This document shows, piece by piece, positions 55,427 to 64,000 of a stretch of 64,000 nucleotides of DNA (its first letter is position 1; every line of letters starts with the position of its first letter). The position numbers and the translations under genes are program-made. The stretch is from Aegilops tauschii subsp. strangulata (lineage: Eukaryota; Streptophyta; Magnoliopsida; Poales; Poaceae), in NCBI RefSeq assembly GCF_002575655.3, contig NC_053040.3, positions 159,155,148 through 159,219,147 of the forward strand. Reading direction: 5' to 3'. The notes beneath the pieces are model-generated. The model made no database searches. It was given only the letters and a program-made list of their open reading frames with translations, and was not told where the DNA came from.

Positions 55427-58400
55427 ATGGCCCACGTTGTCCTCAATTTCAACGCGTTCCTAGAGAAAACCAAGCTGAAAGATGATGGCAGCAACTATAC
55501 GGACTGGGTCCGGAACCTGAGGATCATCCTCATAGCAGCCAAGAAAGATTATGTCTTAGAAGCACCGCTAGGTGAAGCACCAATCCCAGAGAACCAAGAC
55601 GTTATGAACGCTTGGCAGCAGCGTGCTGATGATTACTCCCTCGTTCAGTGCGGCATGCTTTACAGCCTAGAACCGGGTCTCCAAAAGCGTTTTGAGAAAC
55701 ATGGAGCATATGAGATGTTCGAGGAGCTGAAATTAGTTTTCCAAGCTCATGCCCGGGTCGAGAGATATGATGTCTCCGACAAGTTCTTCAGCTGTAAAAT
55801 GGAGGAGAACAGTTCTAGTAGTGAGCACATACTCAGAATGTCTGGGTTGCACAACCGCTTGTCTCAGCTGGGAGTTAATCTCCCGGATGACGCGGTCATT
55901 GACAGAATCCTCCAGTCGCTTCCACCAAGCTACAAGAGCTTTGTGATAAACTACAATATGCAGGGGATGGAAAAGACCATTCCCGAGGTATATTCAATGC
56001 TGAAATCAGCGGAAGGGGAGATCAGAAAAGAACATCAAGTGTTGATGGTGAATAAAACCACTAAGTTCAAGAAGGGCAAGGGTAAGAAGAACTTCAAGAA
56101 GGACGGCAAGGGAGTTGCCGCACCCGGTAAACCAGTTACTGGGAAGAAGTCAAAGAATGGACCCAAGCCCGAGACTGGGTGCTTTTATTGCAAGGGAAGT
56201 GGTCACTGGAAGCGGAACTGCCCCAAATACTTAGCGGACAAGAAGAAGGCCGGCAACACCAAAGGTATATGTGATATACATATAATTGATGTGTACCTTA
56301 CCAGTACTCGTAGTAGCTCCTGGGTATTTGATACCGGTGCGGTTGCTCATATTTGTAACTCAAAACAGGAACCACGGAATAAACGGAGACTGGCGAAGGA
56401 CGAGGTGACGATGCGCGCCGGGAATGGTTCCAAGGTCGATGTGATCGCCGTCGGCACGCTACCTCTGCATCTACCCACGGGATTAGTTTTGAACCTCAAT
56501 AATTGTTATTTAGTACCAGCTCTGAGCATGAACATTGTATCTGGATCTCGTTTAATTCGAGATGGCTACTCATTTAAATCCGAGAATAATGGTTGTTCTG
56601 TTTATTTGAGAGATATGTTTTATGGTCATGCCCCGCTGGTCAATGGTTTATTTTTGATGAATCTCGAATGTGATGTTACACATATTCATAGTGTGAATAC
56701 CAAAAGATGTAAAGTTGATAACGATAGTCCCACATACTTGTGGCACTGCCGCCTTGGTCACATTGGTGTCAAGCGCATGAAGAAGCTCCATGCAGATGGA
56801 CTTTTGGAGTCTCTTGATTACGAATCATTTGACACGTGCGAACCATGCCTCATGGGTAAGATGACCAAGACTCCGTTCTCCGGAACAATGGAGCGAGCAA
56901 CCAACTTATTGGAAATCATACATACCGATGTGTGCGGTCCAATGAGTGTTGAGGCTCGCGGAGGATATCGTTATGTTCTCACTCTCACTGATGATTTAAG
57001 TAGATATGGGTATGTCTACCTAATGAAACACAAGTCTGAAACCTTTGAAAAGTTCAAGGAATTTCAGAGTGAAGTCGAGAATCAACGTGACAGGAAAATA
57101 AAATTCTTATGATCAGATCGTGGTGGAGAATATTTAAGTCACGAATTTGGTACACACTTAAGGAAATGTGGAATAGTTTCACAACTCACGCCGCCTGGAA
57201 CACCTCAGAGAAACGGTGTGTCCGAACGTCGTAATCACACTCTATTGGATATGGTGCGATCTATGATGTCTCTTACCGATTTACCGCTCTCATTTTGGGG
57301 CTATGCTTTAGAGACTGCCGCATTCACTTTAAATAGGGCTCCGTCGAAATCCGTTGAGACGACACCGTATGAATTATGGTTTGGGAAGAAACCTAAGCTG
57401 TCGTTTCTAAAAGTTTGGGGATGCGATGCTTAAGTCAAGAAACTTCAACCTGAAAAGCTCGAACCCAAGTCGGAAAAATGCGTCTTCATAGGATACCCTA
57501 AGGAAACTATTGGGTATACCTTCTACCTCAGATCTGAGGGCAAGATCTTTGTTGCCAAGAACGGGTCCTTTCTAGAGAAGGAGTTTCTCTCGAAAGAATT
57601 GAGTGGGAGGAAAGTGCAACTTGATGAGGTGATAGTCACCCCTTCCGAACCGGAAAGTAGCGCAGCGCGGGAAAATGTTCCTATGGTGCCTACACCGACT
57701 GGGGAGGAAGTTAATGATGATGATCATGAAGCTTCGGATCAAGTTACTGAACTTCGTAGGTCCACAAGGACACGTTCCGCACCAGAGTGGTACGGCAACC
57801 CTGTCCTGGAAATCATGTTGTTAGACAACGGTGAACCTTCGAACTATGAAGAAGCGATAGCGGGCCCGGATTCCGACAAATGGCTAGAAGCCATGAAATC
57901 CGAGATAGAATCCATGTATGAAAACAAAGTATGGACTTTGACTGACTTGCCCGTTGAGCGGCGAGCCATAGAAAACAAATGGATCTTTAAGAAGAAGACG
58001 GATGCAGATGGTAATGTGACCATCTACAAAGCTCGACTTGTCGCTAAGGGTTATCGACAAGTTCAAGGGGTTGACTACGATGACACTTTCTCAGCCGTAG
58101 CGAAGCTGAAGTCCGTCCGAATCATGTTAGCAATTGCCGCATACTATGATTATGAGATATGGCAGATGGACGTCAAAACGGCATTCCTTAACGGCTTCCT
58201 TAAGGAAGAGTTGTATATGATGCAGCCGGAAGGTTTTGTCGATCCTAAGAATGCTAACAAAGTATGCAAGCTCCAGCGCTCAATCTATGGGCTGGTGCAA
58301 GCATCTCGGAGTTGGAACATTCGCTTTGATGAGATGATCAAAGCGTTTGGGTTTACACAGACTTATGGAGAAGCCTGTGTTTACAAGAAAGTGAGTGGGA

Positions 58401-59335
58401 GCTCTGTAGCATTTCTCATATTATATGTGGATTACATACTATTGATGGGAAATGATATAGAATTCTTGGAAAGTATAAAGGCCTACTTGAATAAGTGTTT
58501 TTCAATGAAGGACCTTGGAGAAGCTGCTTATATATTAGGCATCAAGATCTATAGAGATAGATCAAGACGCCTCATTGGTCTTTCACAGAGTACATACCTT
58601 GACAAAATATTGAAGAAGTTCAGTATGGATCAGTCCAAGAAGGGGTTCTTGCCTGTATTGCAAGGTGTGCAATTGAGCAAGGCTCAATGCCCGACCACGG
58701 CAGAAGATATAGAAAAGATGAGTGTCATCCCCTATGCCTCGGCCATAGGGTCTATTATGTATGCCATGCTGTGTACCAGACCTGATGTAAACCTTGCCGT
58801 AAGTTTGGTAGGAAGGTACCAAAGTAATCCCGGCATGGAACACTGGACAGCGGTCAAGAATATCCTGAAGTACCTGAAGAGGACTAAGGATATGTTTCTC
58901 GTTTATGGAGGTGACGAAGAGCTCGTCGTAAAGGGTTACGTCGACGCTAGCTTCGACACAGATCTGAATGACTCGAAGTCACAGACCGGATACGTGTATA
59001 TATTGAATGGAGGAGCAGTAAGCTGGTGCAGTTGCAAGCAAAGCGTCGTGGCGGGATCTACATGTGAAGCGGAGTACATGGCAGCCTCGGAGGCAGCACA
59101 GGAAGCAGTCTGGATGAAGGAGTTCATTACCGACCTAGGGGTGATTCCCAATGCGTCAGGCCCGATGACTCTCTTCTGTGACAGCACTGGAGCTATTGCC
59201 CTTGCGAAGGAGCCCAGGTTTCACAGGAAGACCAGGCATATCAAGCGTCGCTTCAACTCCATTCGTGAAAGTGTTCAAAATGGAGACATAGATATTTGTA
59301 AAGTACATACGGACCTGAATGTAGCAGACCGTTGA
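55427..59335 (+). pseudogene. Angela-type Copia gag-pol polyprotein, inactivated
   Basis: One frame of about 1300 codons starting MAHVVLNFNAFLEKTKLKDD. Order: gag (UBN2) with DDYSLVQCGMLYSLEP; CCHC knuckle CFYCKGSGHWKRNC; protease WVFDTGAVAHIC; GAG-pre-integrase LWHCRLGHIG and CEPCLMGK; integrase IHTDVCGPM, SDRGGEY and NGVSERRNHTL; RT KARLVAKGYRQ, WQMDVKTAFLNG and SIYGLVQASRSW; RNase H GYVDASFDTDLNDSKSQTGY and STCEAEYMA. Lesions: TGA at 57,110-57,112 inside integrase; TAA at 57,431-57,433; the RT active site reads YVDY (58,424-58,435) instead of YVDD; a one-base deletion near 59,330 removes the C-terminal end. Confidence 0.93.
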
Positions 59336-59438
59336 CTAAACCTCTCCCTAGGGCAAAACATGATCAACACCAGGACGCAATGGGTGTTCGATTCATCACA
59401 ATGTAACTAGATTATTGACTCTAGTGCAAGTGGGAGAC

Positions 59439-61158
59439 TGTTGGAAATATGCCCTAGAGGCAATAATAAATGGTTATTATTATATTTCTTTGTTCATGAT
59501 AATTGTCTATTGTTCATGCTATAATTGTATTGTCCGGAAATCGTAATACATGTGTGAATACATAGACCACAACGTGTCCCTAGTAAGCCTCTAGTTGACT
59601 AGCTCGTTGATCAACAGATAGTCATGGTTTCCTGACTATGGACACTGGATGTCATTGATAACGGGATCACATCATTAGGAGAATGATGTGATGGACAAGA
59701 CCCAATCCTAAGCATAGCATAAAAGATCGTGTAGTTTCGTTTGCTAGAGCTTTTCCAATGTCAAGTATCTTTTCCTTAGACCATGAGATCGTGCAACTCC
59801 CGGATACCGTAGGAGTGCTTTGGGTGTGCCAAACGTCACAACGTAACTGGGTGACTATAAAGGTGCACTACGGGTATCTCCGAAAGTGTCTGTTGGGTTG
59901 GCACGGATCGAGACTGGGATTTGTCACTCTGTGTGACGGAGAGGTATCTCTGGGCCCACTCGGTAATGCATCATCATAATGAGCTCAATGTGACTAAGGG
60001 GTTAGTCACGGGATCATGCATTGCGGTACGAGTAAAGAGACTTGCCGGTAACGAGATTGAACAAGGTATTGGGATACCGACGATCGAATCTCGGGCAAGT
60101 AACATACCGATTGACAAAGGGAATTGCATACGGATTGATTGAATCCTCGACACCGTGGTTCATCCGATGAGATCATCGTGGAACATGTGGGAGCCAACAT
60201 GGGTATCCAGATCCCGCTGTTGGTTATTGACCGGAGAGGCGTCTCGGTCATGTCTGCATGTCTCCCGAACCCGTAGGGTCTACACACTTAAGGTTCGGTG
60301 ACGCTAGGGTTGTAGAGATATATGTATGCGGAAACCCGAAAGTTGTTCGGAGTCCCGGATGAGATCCCGGACGTCACGAGAGGTTCCGGAATGGTCCGGA
60401 GGTGAAGAATTATATATAGGAAGTCAAGTTTCGGCCACCGGGAAAGTTTTGGGGGTTACCGGTATTGTACCGGGACCACCGGAAGGGTCCCGGGGGTCCA
60501 CCGGGTGGGGCCACCTATCCCGGAGGGCCCCGTGGGCTGAAAGTGGAAGGGAACCAGCCCTTAGTGGGCTGGGGCGCCCCCCTTGGGCCTCCCCCCATGC
60601 GCCTAGGGTTGGGAACCCTAAGGGGGGGAGCTTCCCCCTTGCCTTGGGGGGCAAGGCACCCCTTTCCCCCCTTTGGCCGCCGCCCCCCCTTGGAGATCCC
60701 ATCTCCCTGGGCCGGCGCCCCCCCAGGGGGCCTATATAAAGGGGGGGAGGGAGGGCAGCAACACACAGCCTTGGGCGCCTCCCTCCTCCCCTGCAACACC
60801 TCTCTCTCTCTCGTAGAAGCTCGACGAAGCCCTGCCGGAGACCCGCTACATCCACCACCACGCCGTCGTGCTGCTGGATCTCCATCAACCTCTCCTTCCC
60901 CCTTGCTGGATCAAGAAGGAGGAGACGTCGCTGCACCGTACGTGTGTTGAACGCGGAGGTGCCGTCCGTTCTGCACTCGGTCATCGGTGATTTGGATCAC
61001 GGCGAGTACGACTCCGTCATCCACGTTCATTGGAACGCTTCCGCTCGCGATCTACAAGGGTATGTAGATGCACTCCCTTTCCCTCGTTGCTAGTATACTC
61101 CATAGATGCATCTTGGTGAACGTAGGAAAATTTTAAAATTATGCTACGATTCCCAACA
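59439..61158 (+). mobile_element. 3' LTR of the Angela-type element (1720 bp)
   Basis: Preceded by the purine tract AAGTGGGAGAC and followed by TSD GATAC. Differences from the 5' LTR are scattered substitutions plus small indels in G/C runs. Confidence 0.93.
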
Positions 61159-61163
61159 GATAC

Positions 61164-61721
61164 AATGCAAGCTCCCCCTACAAGTGGCTTTGCATGGGGC
61201 AAGTCAAAACCCCCACCGCAGGCTGCATTTGGCGAAGTTGGGTGCCGCTCAAGTGCAAAATCTTCATGTGGCTCGCTAGCCAAGACCGCCTCTGGACCTC
61301 TGACCGTCGCGCTCGGCACGGTCTCCAAGATACGTCGTCGGCCTGTTACACGTGCTTGCAAGACAAGGACAACCCCAATCACATCCTTGCCCATTGTGGC
61401 TATGCGAGTGAGGTGTGGCACTCATGCTTCAACGAGTGGAGACTCAACATCCAAATCCCATCTACTGATGCCACCTTCCTGCAATGGTGGCTCGATCAAA
61501 GGAGGCACTTCAATGGCAAACTCAGAAGAGGATTTGACTCCATCACGATCTTAATTGCTTGGGCCCGTTGGAAGCAGCGCAATGCACGAATGTTCAACAA
61601 TGTTTCGAGGCAAAGATCGGCGGCGCAACTTAAGACAGAGATCCTAGATGAGATAGATGGTTGGAGGAAGACCGCACTAGGCGGAGTTGGTGCCTTAGAT
61701 CCTTTCGCGAGAGAGTAGCCA
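61164..61721 (+). pseudogene. LINE ORF2, C-terminal zf-RVT domain
   Basis: Resumes after the Copia TSD with YKWLCMGQ, IWRSWVPLKCKIFMWLASQD, RLWTSDRRARHGL and the zinc-binding CYTCLQDKDNPNHILAHC, then WARWKQRNARMF and a stop near 61,718. This is the zf-RVT module at the C-terminus of plant LINE ORF2. 61,722-61,847 is the 3' UTR. Confidence 0.8.
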
Positions 61722-61879
61722 TAGTAGCTAGGGCGTAGGCATTGCGTGGGTTTCCCCTACGAGTTGTTCACAGCTCATTAGGGCTCTTGTACATATCACT
61801 CTGCCTTCTATAAAAATACGATATGTCATTGGCATACTCTAAAAATAAGTAATGGATTTGCTGCCGCCGCCGCCATATT

Positions 61880-62750
61880 GGGAACGCGCCCGGCCACAGT
61901 ACTGTCATCTCGTCCCCGGCCGCCGCTTTCACGCGCGGAACATTCTCTTCTCCTATCGCGTGCGAAGCATGGGTGAAGCCACCGGAAACGCTTGGCACCG
62001 AAAGGTCCGTGGCGATCGTTTGGGGCGCACGGTTGGCGCTCGATGGACAGGTGCATACGCACGTGCTGATGCCTGGTGCGAGCACGCGATGCGCAGGAGC
62101 CAGGAGGAGATGATGGGGACACGCAGTGCTCTGCTGGGTGGCTGACATGCTGGCCCCACAGGAAGTTCCAGAGTGTTGACTCGGGTGTCTCACTGGTCGC
62201 TGTCGGGTTCCAGAGGAATGAGCTCCTTTTTCCTGTGGGAACAGTCATAGTAGTCGGTTCACATGCCTTTTGCGTCAGTGCACACGGCAGCTTTCCTCAT
62301 CCTGGCTTCTTACTACTTTTGTATTCTAATCCCCGTGAGAATGGAGTTTTACAAATGAGTAGGAAATTGGAGCTTTATCCCACTACAATGTGATTGGTCT
62401 ACACGTAAAAATATATCCAAGTCACGTAAAATCTTCTTAGTATGGTACACTATTAAGGGGACGATTAATTTTTTTTTGGCGGGTGAAGGGGATGACTACT
62501 TCACTCTAGGTGCTACTGTTATTCTTTTTTGTCTTCACGAATTCCCTTTTTAATATACTAAATAGTAGGATTTTACTTCTCCAGCAAGTCAAAAAACCTC
62601 TTCACAAATATAGTAGTATATGAATTTTCAAGCAGTGCATGTGTATGTTCACAATTGGACAAGAAACAAGGGACTGAAGTGAGAAGTGCTGTCTCATTTC
62701 TGTCACTTTCTGATTTGTTTTTTAATCTCTTCTCTGATGCTCACCACCCA
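61880..62750 (+). promoter_or_regulatory. Upstream region of DUF4228 copy 2
   Basis: Homologous to 22,195-22,980. Uninterrupted up to the TATA box, so it shows the ancestral layout of the promoter. Extra sequence relative to copy 1 occurs near 62,455-62,560. Overlapping ORFs are not credible genes. Confidence 0.7.
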
Positions 62751-62753
62751 CCT

Positions 62754-62763
62754 CTATATATAC
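62754..62763 (+). promoter_or_regulatory. TATA box of DUF4228 copy 2
   Basis: CTATATATAC about 100 bp upstream of the ATG, in the same context as copy 1. Confidence 0.8.
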
Positions 62764-62863
62764 ACATCACCTCCTTTCCATCCCGACATCCAACATCCAA
62801 AGCTCCAACGAACTCGACAGAAAAATCTCACACTTCCACGAACAGCACACCTGCAAAGATTCC

Positions 62864-63436
62864 ATGGGCGCCAAGATTTCCTGCTCTTCCACCCACCGAG
62901 AAACCCTCTCGCAGCAGCCACACCATCCGGCGCCGGTCAGGGTCATCGCCGCCGACGGCTCGCTGAAGGAGCTCCCGGCCAGCCCCCGAGTCGCCGTCTC
63001 TGACGTTCTTGCCGGCGAGGCCGCCTCCTTCTTCGTGTGCAACTCCGACGCGCTCTACTTCAACGAGCCCCCACCTGCGCTAGCCTCCGACGAGCTGCTC
63101 CGGCCGGGACAAATATACTTCCTGATCCCGGCCGCGGAGCTGGGGCGGCCGCTCTCGAGCGCCGACATGGCCGCCCTCGCCGTGCGGGCGAGCGCGGCGA
63201 TCGCGGCCAAGAGCCCCGAGCAGCGCGGCGGCAAGAAGAACCTGCGCGTCGTGCCGGTGCGCGAGGAGGTGGAAGACTGCGAGGACGTCATGTTCAACGA
63301 GAAGCTTAACGAGCGGACGCTCGGGGAGTTCGCCGTGTCGCTGAGTCCGGTGAAGAAGAGCAACGGGAAGCTCGCAGCGCGGTCGCGGCTGAGGCTGAAG
63401 CGGGCTCTGAGCATCATACAGGAGGCTGCTGACTGA
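62864..63436 (+). CDS. DUF4228 (PADRE) protein, copy 2, intact
   Basis: A 190-residue single-exon product beginning MGAKISCSSTHRETL (N-myristoylation-type MGxxxS, plus a Cys at position 7 that could be palmitoylated). Core: VRVIAADGSLKELPASPRVA, VSDVLAGEAASFFVCNSDAL, YFNEPPPALASDELLRPGQI, YFLIPAAELGRPLSSADMAA. Then a Lys-rich linker, VEDCEDVMFNEKLNERTLGE, FAVSLSPVKKSNGKLAA and a basic C-terminal helix RSRLRLKRALSIIQEAAD missing from copy 1. DUF4228/PADRE proteins respond to pathogens and abiotic stress; no catalytic residues are known. No frame disruption, and TATA and upstream sequence are in place, so this is the best functional gene in the window. Confidence 0.92.
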   Translation: MGAKISCSSTHRETLSQQPHHPAPVRVIAADGSLKELPASPRVAVSDVLAGEAASFFVCNSDALYFNEPPPALASDELLRPGQIYFLIPAAELGRPLSSADMAALAVRASAAIAAKSPEQRGGKKNLRVVPVREEVEDCEDVMFNEKLNERTLGEFAVSLSPVKKSNGKLAARSRLRLKRALSIIQEAAD

Positions 63437-64000
63437 CTCGAGCATTTCTACAAGATAGTGTTGTTCATTTTTTTTGTTCCTTCAATTTTGGAACCATTAT
63501 TAATTCATGAGGCCAAACGGCCTAGGCCAATAGTATTAAATTGATTTTTGTAGATTTAGGCGGGAAAGAACAAAAAATTGGGAAAGAGACTGTAAATATC
63601 TCCCAGTATTTATAGTACAATACTGGATGCAAAACTACCGGGAATGCCAAAAATTAATTCTTGAGTTGTTATCTACTTCTAATCTGTATGGTGTTTTGTA
63701 TATTTGCGCAAAATCTGTATGGTATATTTTTCCTGCTTTATCTGCTACGATGAAAGTAGTCAAATGTCTGACCGAACTGTCTCTAAATGTATGACTCCAA
63801 GTTCTAAAACACCATGGGTTCTTTTTCTTATTTTTGCGAGTTAATTGATCAGACAGCACCACAACGACAGCTAAATAACAGAAAGGGGCTGCTAATTTTT
63901 CAACCAGTCAGCGATAGAATAAAGCGTGGATGCCAAGCGATTCAACAAAACTTCAGTCATCATAGCAAGCAAAAGCACAAAAATGGTCAGATGCTTATGC
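63437..64000 (+). other. 3' flank of DUF4228 copy 2
   Basis: 3' UTR homologous to copy 1 up to about 63,785, then sequence with no match in the window and no recognisable gene. Confidence 0.55.

Larger units (their letters stand above)
52398..61158 (+). mobile_element. Angela/WIS/BARE-type Copia element, full length, 8761 bp
   Basis: TSD GATAC at 52,393-52,397 and 61,159-61,163. LTRs 52,398-54,115 and 59,439-61,158, starting TGTTGGAAATATGCCCTAGA, the well-known start of the Triticeae Angela/BARE group. One long gag-pol frame between them, with stops and an active-site change. The LTRs differ by roughly 1-1.5% by eye, so the insertion is young. It splits LINE ORF2. Confidence 0.95.
31396..61847 (+). 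mobile_element. L1-type LINE, about 6.5 kb, interrupted by two LTR elements
   Basis: Flanked by AGTAATGGATTT at 31,384-31,395 and 61,848-61,859. Contains ORF1 with CCHC knuckles, and ORF2 with endonuclease, RT and zf-RVT, in order on the plus strand. Gypsy A (31,782-47,002) splits ORF1; an Angela-type Copia (52,398-61,158) splits ORF2 after the RT. Subtracting both leaves about 6.46 kb, a normal full-length size. The 3' end is A-rich (TCTAAAAATAA) rather than a long poly-A. Confidence 0.85.

Overview
The window reads as a gene-poor stretch of a large grass nuclear genome, almost certainly Triticeae (wheat, Aegilops or barley relatives). The evidence is the repeat content: an Angela/WIS/BARE-type Copia element, Athila-lineage Gypsy elements whose LTRs begin TGATACGTCTCC, a Tat-type Gypsy element with an antisense ORF, CACTA, Harbinger and Stowaway DNA transposons, small Helitrons, and LINEs. 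No bacterial-style genes, CRISPR arrays or confident tRNA/rRNA genes are present. Family names are recognised from memory and were not checked against a library.

Layout, left to right. 1-1.5 kb: Athila-like gag/protease fragment on the minus strand, abutting a truncated F-box/DUF295 pseudogene (1.5-2.0 kb). 2.7-5.6 kb: two small Helitrons arranged head to head; one is split by a 1.59-kb solo LTR with a perfect TSD, the other has a triplicated 5' end, and a third Helitron-like piece follows. 6.1-7.8 kb: a SINA-type ubiquitin-ligase fragment, possibly carried by a Helitron. 8.6-9.4 kb: an unrecognised ORF on the minus strand with its own TATA box. 11.0-11.8 kb: a 3'-5' exonuclease pseudogene. 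13.4-15.4 kb: microsatellites and a CACTA 3' end. 15.4-20.7 kb: 3' part of a Tat-lineage Gypsy element with a decayed antisense multi-exon ORF. 20.8-22.2 kb: a TIR element carrying an AP2-like pseudogene.

The only well-supported host genes are two tandem paralogues of a DUF4228 (PADRE) protein, at 27,633-28,154 and 62,864-63,436. They share upstream and downstream sequence, so they come from a local duplication. Copy 2 is intact. Copy 1 has a premature stop, and a 4.5-kb Copia element sits about 115 bp upstream of its ATG, separating the TATA box from about 0.8 kb of upstream sequence.

The duplicates are pushed apart by a nested insertion. A LINE of about 6.5 kb (31,396-61,847 overall, 12-bp TSD) was hit by Gypsy element A (31,782-47,002, TSD CTGGG) and by an Angela-type Copia (52,398-61,158, TSD GATAC). 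Element A was hit in its 5' LTR by Gypsy element B (32,018-39,536, TSD ACACC). Every boundary is supported by TG...CA ends and matching target duplications read from the sequence. A 360-bp LINE tail with a 15-bp TSD and a Harbinger element with a TTA TSD lie just to the left.

The least-explained signals are inside the Athila-type elements. All three share a small hairpin just after the last ORF (stem GGG/CCC, loop AGRCAA). Elements A and B also repeat the polypurine-tract sequence AAGCTTGGGGATGC inside strong hairpins upstream of the 3' LTR.
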